Origin: Kiritimatiellia bacterium
Lineage (GTDB): Bacteria > Verrucomicrobiota > Kiritimatiellia > UBA8416 > YA12-FULL-48-11
Length of the DNA: 64,000 nucleotides
Assembly (NCBI GenBank): GCA_028716365.1
Contig: JAQUPZ010000007.1
Location: 186,001 to 250,000 of the forward strand
Reading direction: 5' to 3'
The notes under the pieces were generated by a model. The model was given only the letters and a program-made list of their open reading frames with translations. It was not told the origin of the DNA and did no database searches. Shown piece after piece: positions 26,745 to 35,841 of the stretch (position 1 is the stretch's first letter; each line of letters opens with the position of its first letter). The translations under genes were made by a program, and so were the position numbers.

Positions 26745-27623
26745 ATGAATCCCAGAAAATTTATCCTGATTGATGGAACAGCGGTTATTTATCGATCTTT
26801 TTATGCCATACGGGATCTTTCGACCGGTGACGGGAAACCGACGAATGCAGTTTTCGGGTTTATCAGAATGCTTAAGCAAACTAGGGATTCCTGGATGCCG
26901 ACTCACTGGGCTGTAGTATTTGATGGAGGATTACCCAAGGAACGGCGGGAACTGCTGGAGACATATAAGGCTCAGCGTCCTGCGATGCCTGATGCATTAC
27001 GTGAACAAATTCCTTTTGTAGAGGATTACTTGAACCGGGCTGAGATTCCATGGTTCAGGATGCAGGGCGAAGAGGCGGACGATGTAATTGCCACTCTTGC
27101 TGAGAAGGCCCGGCATGAGTGTGAGACAATACTTATAGCCACGAGTGATAAAGATATTTTTCAACTAATAGATGATAAGATCAAGATCATACCTGTTGCC
27201 GGTAAAGGGGGTCTTCTTGATGTTGAAGGGGTAAGGGGTAAAACCGGCGTTGTTCCTTCGCAGATAATTGACTGGCTTGCGATGGTCGGGGACAGCTCGG
27301 ACAATATTCCGGGGGTACCGGGAATTGGCGCCAAAACGGCTGCAAAACTGCTGGCGCAATTTGGTAAACTGGATGAAGTATTGGCTAATGTTGAGCAGAT
27401 AACAAGTGACAAGATTCGAATAGCATTGCAGCAAAGCAGGGATCTGTTGGCTCGTAACAGGGCAATGGTGCGCCTGAGAAGGGATCTTGCGTGTACGCCG
27501 GTATGGGGGGAATTGGAAGTGGTGCATACACCGTCCGCCAACAGGCTTTTACCATTTTTTGAGGCGATGGAGTTCCATTCGATGGCAAAAGAGGTGAAGG
27601 AAAAAGATCTATTTATTCTTTAA
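26745..27623 (+). CDS. Stand-alone 5'-3' exonuclease (DNA polymerase I N-terminal domain/FEN family)
   Basis: 292 residues, the length of a lone 5' nuclease domain. Metal and active-site motifs are present: LIDGTAVIYRSFYAI at the N-terminus, VVFDGG, YKAQRPAMPDALREQ, GEEADDVIATLA, ATSDKDIFQLI, and the helix-hairpin-helix region GDSSDNIPGVPGIGAKTAAKLL. It removes 5' flaps or RNA primers during lagging-strand repair. Here the domain is not fused to a polymerase; no polymerase follows. Downstream comes coaE after 127 bp; in many bacteria polA and coaE are neighbours, which fits a split polA origin (inference). The start ATG lacks an obvious Shine-Dalgarno sequence. Confidence 0.85.
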   Translation: MNPRKFILIDGTAVIYRSFYAIRDLSTGDGKPTNAVFGFIRMLKQTRDSWMPTHWAVVFDGGLPKERRELLETYKAQRPAMPDALREQIPFVEDYLNRAEIPWFRMQGEEADDVIATLAEKARHECETILIATSDKDIFQLIDDKIKIIPVAGKGGLLDVEGVRGKTGVVPSQIIDWLAMVGDSSDNIPGVPGIGAKTAAKLLAQFGKLDEVLANVEQITSDKIRIALQQSRDLLARNRAMVRLRRDLACTPVWGELEVVHTPSANRLLPFFEAMEFHSMAKEVKEKDLFIL

Positions 27624-27629
27624 ATAGAT

Positions 27630-27658
27630 TTGACATCAGGGATTGGAATAGATTATGT
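27630..27658 (+). promoter_or_regulatory. Candidate promoter upstream of coaE-rho
   Basis: TTGACA (27630-27635) is followed after 17 bp by TTATGT (27653-27658) in an AT-rich gap that otherwise holds no gene. The -35 element is perfect and the -10 is weak. It would drive coaE and rho. Confidence 0.4.
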
Positions 27659-27750
27659 TTAACTAAGTTTGAGTGGAGTTGGGTGGTTTTCTGTTTCTCA
27701 TTAACATTTCCGATAACTCATAATTTGGTTCATTTTCATTTCCAATCTTC

Positions 27751-28356
27751 ATGTTAAAAATAGCTATCACAGGTGGTATTGCTTGCGGGAAGAGCCTTGT
27801 TGGATCGTATTTTGCTGAAAAAGGGTTTGCGGTTTGTGATGCAGATGATTTGGCTCACGGTTTGATGGTTTCGGGAAGTGACGTTTTTGGAAGACTGGTC
27901 GGATTGTTTGGCCAGAAAATTCTAGGAAATGATGGTGAAATTGACCGGCAACGGTTGGGGGCGATGGTTTTTTCGAACCAGGAGAAACTTTCGTTATTGA
28001 ATGCAGCTGTTCATCCAGATGTTAAAGGCTTATGGAATGATTGGTTGAGACAGAAATTTGAAGCCAATTGCAAAGCTGCCGTGGTTATTGTTCCACTGCT
28101 TTATGAGACAGGAGAGGGGAGAGGGTGGGATGCTGTTGTTTGCGTTGGTGCTTCTGACGCGACTCAGGCGCAGAGGTTGAGGGGGCGTGGATTATCTGAC
28201 TCGGATATCAGCCGGCGAATTCATGTGCTGTTGCCTGTGGCGGAGAAAATGAGATTAGCAGATTATGTAATATTGAATGATGGAAGAAAGAGTTTATTGA
28301 AACAACAGACGGAGATTGTGATTAAGCACGTTATAGAGAAGGGGAAAAGGCAATGA
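27751..28356 (+). CDS. coaE: Dephospho-CoA kinase
   Basis: 201 residues, normal for the family. Phosphorylates dephospho-CoA at the ribose 3'-OH, the last step of coenzyme A synthesis in the cytoplasm. The P-loop is [10 protein letters not shown] at residues 5-14, followed by [12 protein letters not shown] with the conserved DAD, then [11 protein letters not shown] and a lid-type segment [21 protein letters not shown]. The stop overlaps the rho start by 4 bp (ATGA), so the two are translationally coupled. The window also encodes panD, an early enzyme of the pantothenate branch, but in another operon. Confidence 0.93.
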   Translation: MLKIAITGGIACGKSLVGSYFAEKGFAVCDADDLAHGLMVSGSDVFGRLVGLFGQKILGNDGEIDRQRLGAMVFSNQEKLSLLNAAVHPDVKGLWNDWLRQKFEANCKAAVVIVPLLYETGEGRGWDAVVCVGASDATQAQRLRGRGLSDSDISRRIHVLLPVAEKMRLADYVILNDGRKSLLKQQTEIVIKHVIEKGKRQ

Positions 28357-29858
28357 ACAATCAGGGTATGGGAAGGAGGCCAAGGCACCCCCGAATGATG
28401 CAGGGGCGAGGAATGGCAGGGGCATCAAATGGCCCCAGGAGGGATTATCAAGTGAAGGAAATTGATCGTAGTAATAATATCAGCAACGGAAATGCGGGTA
28501 GTGCTGTGAGTGTTGTTAACGCCGGGAATGGCGGTAACGGTGGTAACGGCGTAAGCGAAAGTGGAGCCCCGCAGGTTGAGAAGCGGACAGGTGTAAATGG
28601 TGGAAAAGTATTGAGTCTTTACGAGTTACAGGAGAGATCCGTCCCTGAACTTCATAAGATTGCCGATGGTTTCGGCTTAACTGATTTGGGCGCTCTGCGT
28701 AAACATGAATTAATTTTTGAAATATTGAAAGCCAGCGCCAGAGAAACAGGCTCGATGTGCAGTAAGGGTATTCTTGAGATTCTGCCGGATGGTTTCGGCT
28801 TCTTGCGTTCGCCTTATAATAATTACCTGCCTTGTCCGGAAGATGTGTATGTATCTCCTTCTCAAATCCGGCGGTTTGCTATGAGAACCGGGGACCTGGT
28901 GGAAGGTGATATCAGGGAACCTAAGGATAAAGAACGTTTTTTTGCGTTGTTAAGGGTTGATAAGGTCAATGGTTCAGATCCTGAGAAATCGAGGTTAAAG
29001 ATTCCTTTTGAGAATCTGACGCCGCTTTTCCCGGATAAGCGACTTCACCTCGAAACTGCGCCGGAAGAAATTCCGATGCGTGTTATGGATATATTTACGC
29101 CGATCGGAATGGGGCAGAGAGGCCTGATTGTTGCTGCTCCTCGTACAGGGAAGACGGTTTTACTTCAGAAGATCGCCAACAGTATTTCAAAGAACCATCC
29201 TGATGTTTATCTTATCATACTACTGATAGATGAACGCCCGGAAGAGGTAACGGACATGATCCGGAATACTCGCGCACATGTTTTGAGTTCAACCTTTGAC
29301 GAGGCGCCCGAGCGTCATGTTCAGGTTGCTGAACTTGTCATGGAGATGTCAAAACGCATGGTGGAGTGCGGGCAGGATGTGGTAATTCTTCTCGACAGTA
29401 TCACCCGCCTCGCGCGTGCGTACAATACGCTTCAACCACATAGCGGCAAGATCCTTTCAGGCGGCGTTGATGCCAATGCTTTGCATAAACCGAAACGATT
29501 TTTCGGTGCGGCAAGGAATATTGAGAATGGCGGCAGTCTCACGATCATTGCCACAGCACTTGTGGATACCGGAAGCAGGATGGATGAGGTTATATTTGAG
29601 GAATTCAAAGGTACAGGTAATATGGAATTGTGCCTGGATCGTAATCTTGTTGATAAGAGGGTATTTCCTGCCATTAATATAGAGAAGTCCGGTACTCGTA
29701 AGGAAGAACTGCTTGTTCATCCGGATGAACTTGGCCGTATCTGGATATTAAGAAGGGCGGTCAATGGAGTCCCTCCAGTTGAAGCCATGGAAATGATTGT
29801 AAATCGCCTGAAGAAAACAAAAAGTAACGCGGAATTCCTCATATCCATGAAGGAATAG
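28353..29858 (+). CDS. rho: Transcription termination factor Rho with Gly/Asn-rich N-terminal region
   Basis: 501 residues; typical Rho is about 420. The extra 80 at the N-terminus are low-complexity and basic ([14 protein letters not shown], then an SN/NG-rich stretch with NGGNGGNG). The N-terminal helical domain starts at [20 protein letters not shown]. The RNA-binding cold-shock-like domain follows ([16 protein letters not shown]). The motor core has Walker [13 protein letters not shown], Walker [17 protein letters not shown], a Q-loop region [21 protein letters not shown], and the R-loop near [10 protein letters not shown]. It is a hexameric RNA translocase that ends transcription. The N-terminal extension is probably disordered; in some bacteria such extensions change Rho behaviour. 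Confidence 0.95.
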   Translation: MNNQGMGRRPRHPRMMQGRGMAGASNGPRRDYQVKEIDRSNNISNGNAGSAVSVVNAGNGGNGGNGVSESGAPQVEKRTGVNGGKVLSLYELQERSVPELHKIADGFGLTDLGALRKHELIFEILKASARETGSMCSKGILEILPDGFGFLRSPYNNYLPCPEDVYVSPSQIRRFAMRTGDLVEGDIREPKDKERFFALLRVDKVNGSDPEKSRLKIPFENLTPLFPDKRLHLETAPEEIPMRVMDIFTPIGMGQRGLIVAAPRTGKTVLLQKIANSISKNHPDVYLIILLIDERPEEVTDMIRNTRAHVLSSTFDEAPERHVQVAELVMEMSKRMVECGQDVVILLDSITRLARAYNTLQPHSGKILSGGVDANALHKPKRFFGAARNIENGGSLTIIATALVDTGSRMDEVIFEEFKGTGNMELCLDRNLVDKRVFPAINIEKSGTRKEELLVHPDELGRIWILRRAVNGVPPVEAMEMIVNRLKKTKSNAEFLISMKE

Positions 29859-29933
29859 TCTGTTTATGTAATCACTGTAATTTCAGCGGCGATTTTCCGT
29901 GATAATATCTACTTGTGAAAGGCAGAAAATCTG

Positions 29934-31229
29934 ATGAAGGTTAAAGTTGAAGATGTTGGTGCATGCAGGAAAATTATACAAGTTGAAGTACCTGCCGATA
30001 CTGTGGCTTCAGAATATTCTGAAATATTAAAAGCTTATACAAAGGTAGCCAGAATTCCGGGTTTCAGGACAGGGAGGGCGCCTTTAGCGATTGTTGAGAA
30101 CCGTTTTGCGAAAGATATTGTTGAAGAAGCCAAGGAACGACTTGTCCCTCAGTATTATTGGAAGGCCGTAGAGGAAGAAAAGATCACCCCTGTAGCAATA
30201 GTCGAGATCAGCGAAGTGATTTTCGGAAAAGAGCAGGGACTTGCTTTCAAAGCGACGATTGATGTCGCTCCGGATTTTAAACTGCCTAAATACAGGAAAA
30301 TTTCCCTTAGTAAGCGTGAAGTTGAAATTGGTGACAAAGATATTGATTCCACTGTTGAACGAATTAAGGCAAATTTCTCCAGGTTTGAAGATGCCAATGA
30401 CCGCGAGGTGCGACGCGGCGATCTGGTGCGAATTGATTTTACCGGGACCTGTGACGGGGTATCGATCGGTAGTTTATCTCCGGATAGCGCTCCAATTGGA
30501 GAGGGCAAAGATTTCTGGGTATTCATGGGGGAGCCGGAATTCCTTCCTGGTTTTTCTGATAATCTTGTCGGTCTTAAAATAAACGATAAGAAGGTCGTAA
30601 ACATTCATTTTCCTGCTGATTTCAGGGTGAAGTCAGTTTCTGGAAAAGATGTTATTTATGATGTTACGGTTAAGGGTGTCCGCGTGAAAATCATGCCAGA
30701 GATGAATGCGGAATTCTTCAAGAAACTGGAAGTGGATTCCATGGAGGCTTTGCGTTCAAAGATTCGAAACGAATTACTTGAGAATGCAAAACATAATGAG
30801 GATTTACGGTTGAAGGAGGAGATTGCAAAATCTCTTCTGGAAAAGGCTGATTTTGATCTGCCCAAATCGGTGGTTGACCATGAAACAGCAGCCTCAGCCC
30901 GCAGTATTGTTGAGCGTATTGCGACGCAGGGGGCAACGAGAGAACAGATAGAGCACAGGAAAGACGATATCCTCAGCGAGGCGACCAAAACCTCGACAGA
31001 CCGAGTACGACTGTCATATATTCTCAGTCGAATTGCTGATGAGGAGAAGATTGAAGTGCAGGATGCGGAACTTGAAAGTCGAATTGAAATTCTGGCTTCA
31101 CGATATGGCATGTCAGTTGCAAGGTTCAGGGCGGAAATAGAGAAGAGAGATGGAATAAATAAGTTAAAAGGTGACATGCGCGCAGAAAAGACTTTGGATT
31201 TCCTTCTGCAGAATTCGAAGATCAAATAA
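29934..31229 (+). CDS. tig: Trigger factor
   Basis: 431 residues, full length. A ribosome-associated chaperone with peptidyl-prolyl isomerase activity. The N-terminal domain carries the ribosome-binding signature as GFRTGRAPLAIVENRF; the FKBP-type domain is recognisable as RRGDLVRIDFTGTCDG through FLPGFSDNLVGL; the C-terminal part is a long helical substrate-binding region. It is the first gene of the classic tig-clpP-clpX arrangement, 16 bp from clpP. A moderate ribosome-binding site (AAAGGCAG) precedes the ATG. Confidence 0.95.
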   Translation: MKVKVEDVGACRKIIQVEVPADTVASEYSEILKAYTKVARIPGFRTGRAPLAIVENRFAKDIVEEAKERLVPQYYWKAVEEEKITPVAIVEISEVIFGKEQGLAFKATIDVAPDFKLPKYRKISLSKREVEIGDKDIDSTVERIKANFSRFEDANDREVRRGDLVRIDFTGTCDGVSIGSLSPDSAPIGEGKDFWVFMGEPEFLPGFSDNLVGLKINDKKVVNIHFPADFRVKSVSGKDVIYDVTVKGVRVKIMPEMNAEFFKKLEVDSMEALRSKIRNELLENAKHNEDLRLKEEIAKSLLEKADFDLPKSVVDHETAASARSIVERIATQGATREQIEHRKDDILSEATKTSTDRVRLSYILSRIADEEKIEVQDAELESRIEILASRYGMSVARFRAEIEKRDGINKLKGDMRAEKTLDFLLQNSKIK

Positions 31230-31244
31230 ACAGGAGTATTGAGT

Positions 31245-31871
31245 ATGAAAGAAATGAATCAGGTCCTGGTCCCGATGGTGGTTGAACAGACAGGAAGGGG
31301 GGAGCGGGCTTATGATATATTCTCCCGTCTTTTAAAGGACAGGATAGTGTTTATAGGTACTGGAGTTAACGACGAAATCAGTAACTTGATAATTGCCCAG
31401 TTACTTTTTTTGCAGGCGGAGGATGCGGAAAAAGATATATCAATCTATATTAACTCGCCTGGCGGCTCGGTAACGGCCGGCATGGCCATATATGATACAA
31501 TACAGTTCCTGAAATGTAATGTTGCAACTTATTGCGTTGGCCAGGCATCCAGCATGGGTGCTGTCCTCCTGGCTGCAGGCACTCGTGGAAAGCGTTTTGC
31601 CTTGCCGAATGCCAGGATAATGATTCATCAACCCTGGGGTGGTGTTCAGGGGCAGGCATCTGATATCAGTATACAGGCAAAGGAAATACTGAGGCTGAGG
31701 GACAGGATCAACCAGATTTTGTCAGAGCATACAGGTAAACCTATCGCAGTAATAGAAAAAGATACGGATAGGGATTTCTTTATGTCTGCTGCCGAGGCAA
31801 AAGAGTACGGTTTGGTCGATGAGGTTGTTCGCAGCAGGAAACTGGGAAAAACAGCAAAAAAGGACAAGTAA
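31245..31871 (+). CDS. clpP: ATP-dependent Clp protease proteolytic subunit
   Basis: 208 residues. The catalytic triad is intact: Ser103 in GQASSMGA, His128 in IMIHQPWGG and Asp177 in DTDRDFF, with the spacing of E. coli ClpP. The oxyanion segment INSPGGSV is present. ATG at 31245 was chosen because AGGAG lies 8 bp upstream; a TTG at 31239 in the same frame is too close to that site. Forms the 14-mer peptidase chamber loaded by ClpX, whose gene follows after 3 bp. Confidence 0.95.
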   Translation: MKEMNQVLVPMVVEQTGRGERAYDIFSRLLKDRIVFIGTGVNDEISNLIIAQLLFLQAEDAEKDISIYINSPGGSVTAGMAIYDTIQFLKCNVATYCVGQASSMGAVLLAAGTRGKRFALPNARIMIHQPWGGVQGQASDISIQAKEILRLRDRINQILSEHTGKPIAVIEKDTDRDFFMSAAEAKEYGLVDEVVRSRKLGKTAKKDK

Positions 31872-31874
31872 ATA

Positions 31875-33140
31875 ATGTCAGGCCCAAAGGACACTGCATG
31901 TTCTTTTTGCGGTAAACGCCAGAGCGAGGTGAAAAGACTCGTGATGGGACCTTCTGTTAACATTTGTGATGAGTGTATTTCGCGGTGTAATTTAATCATC
32001 AGGGACGATCAAAAAGAGAACAAGGAAACGCTTATATCCAAGTTAAATGTTCCAAAACCTCATGAAATCAAAGAGCTTCTTGATCAGTTTGTAGTCGGGC
32101 AGGACCATGCCAAGAAGGTGCTGGCTGTAGCAGTTCATAATCATTATAAGCGGCTTAAACAGGAGAATCATTTTCCCAAGGATGATCCATATACCAGTGT
32201 TGAAATAGAGAAGAGTAATATACTTCTGATCGGCCCGACAGGAAGCGGTAAGACGCTTCTTGCAAAAACTCTTGCCAGACTTCTTGATGTGCCTTTTGCG
32301 ATAGCTGATGCGACTACATTGACTGAGGCTGGATATGTAGGCGAGGACGTGGAAAATATTCTGTTGAGTCTTATCCAGAATGCAGACTTTAATATTGCCC
32401 GTGCGGAGATGGGGATAGTTTATATAGATGAAATAGATAAAATTGGGCGGAAAACAGAGAATGTTTCCATAACTCGTGATGTATCAGGTGAAGGTGTGCA
32501 ACAGGCGCTCCTGAAAATTCTTGAAGGTAAGATATCTAATGTGCCTCCGCAGGGTGGGCGCAAGCATCCGCAACAGGAATACATAAAGATAAATACCCAG
32601 CACATTCTGTTTATATGCGGAGGAGCATTTATCGGCTTGGACAACATCGTCAAAAGGCGGATTGGTGCTCACACGATGGGCTTTATTGAAACTGAAAAAG
32701 ATAAAATGCAGGAAAAGGGGATTGTTTCTTCGGCGTTGTCGGTTGAACCAGAAGACCTTATTCGTTATGGTATAATTCCCGAGCTGGCTGGACGTCTTCC
32801 TGTAATTACATGCCTTGATGATCTCACAGAAGACGATCTTGTCAGGATTCTGGTGGAGCCCAAGAATTGCATGGTGCGCCAGTATCAAAAACTTCTGGCG
32901 ATGGAAGGGGTCATGTTGTCTTTTACGAACAGTGCACTTCGTGAACTTGCTTCAATTGCCATCAAGAAAAAAACAGGTGCGAGAGGATTGCGCGCTATTG
33001 TGGAAAAACTGATGCTTGATGTCATGTTCGAGGTGCCGAAAACCGCAAAAAAAGGTTCTTCAATCAAAATTACACGGGAAATGGTGAAACGACAGCGAGT
33101 CATCCTGGACGACGTTGGCAGCGAATTAAAGATCGCATAG
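31875..33140 (+). CDS. clpX: ATP-dependent Clp protease ATPase subunit
   Basis: 421 residues, family length. An N-terminal C4 zinc-binding domain ([11 protein letters not shown] through CDECISRC) is followed by the AAA+ core: Walker A GPTGSGKT, pore loop GYVGED, Walker [11 protein letters not shown], and the sensor region [10 protein letters not shown], where the family usually has ELIGR. It unfolds substrates and feeds them to ClpP. AAGGA lies before the ATG. Last gene of the tig-clpP-clpX operon; the minus-strand panD operon converges on it after 87 bp. Confidence 0.95.
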   Translation: MSGPKDTACSFCGKRQSEVKRLVMGPSVNICDECISRCNLIIRDDQKENKETLISKLNVPKPHEIKELLDQFVVGQDHAKKVLAVAVHNHYKRLKQENHFPKDDPYTSVEIEKSNILLIGPTGSGKTLLAKTLARLLDVPFAIADATTLTEAGYVGEDVENILLSLIQNADFNIARAEMGIVYIDEIDKIGRKTENVSITRDVSGEGVQQALLKILEGKISNVPPQGGRKHPQQEYIKINTQHILFICGGAFIGLDNIVKRRIGAHTMGFIETEKDKMQEKGIVSSALSVEPEDLIRYGIIPELAGRLPVITCLDDLTEDDLVRILVEPKNCMVRQYQKLLAMEGVMLSFTNSALRELASIAIKKKTGARGLRAIVEKLMLDVMFEVPKTAKKGSSIKITREMVKRQRVILDDVGSELKIA

Positions 33141-33227
33141 TTCTTCTTGCCCAGTATATCAATCATTTTAGGGAGTCGGATTGCGGCGGATTATGCAAGG
33201 AGACCGAGGCCTTCAGCCCGCAGAACT

Positions 33228-33596
33228 TCATAATTGTTTCAGAGGACCGGTGGGTTTGTTCTTCTCGTCGAGAACGAGAATGAGCGGGCGATGGTAAGCG
33301 GCCTCTTCCTCGGAGACGGTGCAGAACGAAAAGATAATTATCCGGTCGCCAACTGATCCGAGAAAGCATGTTGCCCCATTCAGGCAGATTGTTCCTGAGC
33401 CACGTTCTGCCGGAATTGCATAAGTTTCAAATCTATTCCCATTGGCAAGATTGGCAATGAGGATTTTCTCGTAAGGACGTAACTTCACGGAGTCCATTAA
33501 CTGGCTGTCAATTTTTAGACTTCCTTCATATTCCGGCTCGACGCCGGTCACAATTGCATTATGAAGTTTTGATTTCAGCATTATCAGGGAAGACAC
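33228..33596 (-). CDS. panD: Aspartate 1-decarboxylase
   Basis: 122 residues. Makes beta-alanine from aspartate for pantothenate. The self-cleavage site Gly25-Ser26 (YEGSLKID) is present; cleavage turns Ser into the pyruvoyl cofactor. Other family motifs are KLHNAIVTG, YEKILIANLANGNRFETY and CLNGATCFLGSVGDRIIIFSF. A GTG start at 33596 is supported by GGAGG 9 bp upstream; an ATG at 33581 is the alternative. It lies 75 bp after the cca gene on the same strand and is the last gene of that run. Confidence 0.93.
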   Translation of the reverse strand: MSSLIMLKSKLHNAIVTGVEPEYEGSLKIDSQLMDSVKLRPYEKILIANLANGNRFETYAIPAERGSGTICLNGATCFLGSVGDRIIIFSFCTVSEEEAAYHRPLILVLDEKNKPTGPLKQL

Positions 33597-33671
33597 GTTA
33601 ATTGACCTCCGTTTGATCAGCGTGAAAAGGTAGGAAATCAGGCATTCAGACGCAAGGAAAGAATTGTGGAA

Positions 33672-35018
33672 TTACCTGTTTTTGCTGATTTGGCTTTTGA
33701 GCCATTCAAGCAGTTCCTTGCGTTCTTTGAATTTTCCTTCAAGTTGTGCATTATAGGCCAGTGTGCGAAGGGTTCCGATACGCGGTGATTCTGGAATGCC
33801 CATCGCGATTATGTCGTTTCCTGTAATCAATGGTTTAGGGAGAATAGGTTCTTCTGCAAGCTGTTTCCGGAAATCTTTAAGGAATAACCAATTGGAAAGA
33901 TCGCCATGACTTGCGATGCAATCCAGGCGGTGCAGTTCAATTTCAATTTGAAATGTGGGGGCGCCGACAAGTCTTCGCAATGTTGAACGTTTCATTTTTT
34001 GCACGTCCATAAATCGCATATGATTCTTTACGCAATAAATAATCGTTTCCATTTCTTCCGATGAGAATCTAAGCCTGCGCATTATTTCTTCCGCCAGATG
34101 TGCGCCTTCTGAAGCATGGCCATTAAACCTTACCCTGCCTGAATCAATCTTGGCAGTCGCAGGTTTACCGATATCATGAAAGAGAATGGCATAGGCAAGA
34201 TGAGGCGAACGTTGTTCCATTATATTGAGCATGGCAGTAGTATGCGTAAAGACATCACCTTCGGGGTGAAATTCAGGCGGCTGGTTTTGCCCTTTCATGG
34301 TGGCGATTTCTGGAAGGATGACTTCCAGCAGTCCAAGTTTATCCATGAGGATTATTGAATCCCCGCTTTTTTTTGATTCCATGAGAATCCTTGTCAACTC
34401 ATCATGAATACGTTCCGGGCTGATTCGCGCAAGCATCCGGGAGTTATTCCGGATTGCATCAGCAGTGATTGGATGCAGGCTGAAATCAAGGACTCCGGCA
34501 AAACGAACAGCCCGCATCATCCTGAGGTGATCTTCGGCGAATCTTTTTTCCGGATCGCCGACGCATCGTACAATACCTGCTTTAAGATCATCAATTCCGC
34601 CCGCAAAGTCATGGAATTCGTTCTTAACAGGATCCATGAAAATGGCGTTAATTGTAAAATCGCGACGTGTTGCATCGGTTTCAGGGTCGGTAAAGGAAAC
34701 TTTTTCCGGCCGTCTTCCATCGTTATAAGCGTGGTCCATGCGGAACGTGGCGATTTCAAAAAAGACTCCTTCTACCGGCGAACGTGTGACAGCAAAAGAT
34801 TTTCCTGATGTTATTGAATCCGGGAAAAGATGCTCAACCTCGGAGGGCGATGCGCTTGTTGCAATGTCGTAATCCTTGGGCTTTGTTTTCAGTAGAATAT
34901 CTCTAACACATCCTCCTGCCAGGTATGCAGTAAAACCGGCGGATTGAAGGCGGCGAATTGCTGTGACTGCGAGGCTGAAGAGTTTGTCATCAGGTATGAT
35001 TTTGGATGTGGAAGACAT
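33672..35018 (-). CDS. cca: CCA-adding enzyme (class II tRNA nucleotidyltransferase) with HD domain
   Basis: 448 residues. The nucleotidyltransferase domain has the catalytic signature LAGGCVRDILLKTKPKDYDIATSA, RRDFTINAIFMDP, and the RFAEDHLRMMRAVRFAG helix of the polyA polymerase/CCA family. An HD hydrolase domain follows (HTTAMLNIM and ILFHDIGKPATAK, with a later HASEGAHLAEEIMRRL). It adds or repairs the 3' CCA of tRNAs; a polyA polymerase role cannot be excluded. Its 5' end overlaps the purine nucleoside phosphorylase gene by 29 bp, which indicates coupled translation. Confidence 0.9.
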   Translation of the reverse strand: MSSTSKIIPDDKLFSLAVTAIRRLQSAGFTAYLAGGCVRDILLKTKPKDYDIATSASPSEVEHLFPDSITSGKSFAVTRSPVEGVFFEIATFRMDHAYNDGRRPEKVSFTDPETDATRRDFTINAIFMDPVKNEFHDFAGGIDDLKAGIVRCVGDPEKRFAEDHLRMMRAVRFAGVLDFSLHPITADAIRNNSRMLARISPERIHDELTRILMESKKSGDSIILMDKLGLLEVILPEIATMKGQNQPPEFHPEGDVFTHTTAMLNIMEQRSPHLAYAILFHDIGKPATAKIDSGRVRFNGHASEGAHLAEEIMRRLRFSSEEMETIIYCVKNHMRFMDVQKMKRSTLRRLVGAPTFQIEIELHRLDCIASHGDLSNWLFLKDFRKQLAEEPILPKPLITGNDIIAMGIPESPRIGTLRTLAYNAQLEGKFKERKELLEWLKSQISKNR

Positions 35019-35841
35019 TGGTTACCACTTCTTTCAGGAATTCAGCGAGCAGTACCCTGATTGCAGGCTGGGCATTTGCAGCGATATCAATGACCTTCTT
35101 GTGAGAGAACGCACCGGAACCTGTATGTGAGGCTGTGTTTGTGATACAGGAGATTCCTGCAACCCGCATTCCTGCGGCATTTCCCAGAATTGCTTCAGGA
35201 ACAGTTGACATCCCAACGGCATCGGCGCCAATAAGACGCAATGCATTATATTCTGCAGGTGTTTCGTATGTTGGCCCGCTAGTGGCAGCATAAACACCAT
35301 GTGTTAATGGGGTGCCGGTTTTATTTCCGGCCTGGTCGAGCATCTTTCTGAGTGCAGGATCGTAGACATGAGTCTGGTCTGCAAACCTGGGGCCCCATAT
35401 GGAATCATTATTACCGATCAGTGGATTACTGCCCATGGCATTGATATGATCATCAATAATCATCAGGTTACCGGGTCTGATTTTTTTGTTAATCCCGCCG
35501 GCTGCATTAGTCAGGATCAGCATGGAGACTCCAAATTTCTGTGAAATGTAAACCGGAATAGCGATTGGCTCCCAGCCTGAGCCTTCAAACCAGTGGCGAC
35601 GGCCTTGAAACACAAGTATCTGTAAACCGGCAGATTCTGAGATGAAAAGCCGGCCGCTATGTCCTTCCACGGTAGGCATTCCCAGACCGGGGATATCATG
35701 ATAATTCAGAGTTTGTCTGCTGTTGACAACATCCATGACGTTACCCCAGCCGGAACCCAGGATGATCGTGCAGGATGGTTTTGCAACAGGGAAAACGGTC
35801 TTGGTTTTCTGAAAGGCTTTTTCAAGGATATCAATATTCAT
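34990..35841 (-). CDS. punA: Purine nucleoside phosphorylase (trimeric type)
   Basis: 283 residues. Splits purine nucleosides with phosphate for salvage. Motifs: phosphate-binding IILGSGWGNV, VEGHSGRLF, QGRRHWFEGSGW, ILTNAAGGIN; the purine site has Glu in SGPTYETPAEYNALR and Asn in SCITNTAS, a pattern expected for 6-oxopurine (guanosine/inosine) specificity. Overlaps the preceding regulator gene by 4 bp (ATGA type) and cca by 29 bp. The link to a sigma-54 activator could mean nitrogen- or stress-controlled salvage, but this is only inferred from gene order. Confidence 0.9.
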   Translation of the reverse strand: MNIDILEKAFQKTKTVFPVAKPSCTIILGSGWGNVMDVVNSRQTLNYHDIPGLGMPTVEGHSGRLFISESAGLQILVFQGRRHWFEGSGWEPIAIPVYISQKFGVSMLILTNAAGGINKKIRPGNLMIIDDHINAMGSNPLIGNNDSIWGPRFADQTHVYDPALRKMLDQAGNKTGTPLTHGVYAATSGPTYETPAEYNALRLIGADAVGMSTVPEAILGNAAGMRVAGISCITNTASHTGSGAFSHKKVIDIAANAQPAIRVLLAEFLKEVVTNVFHIQNHT

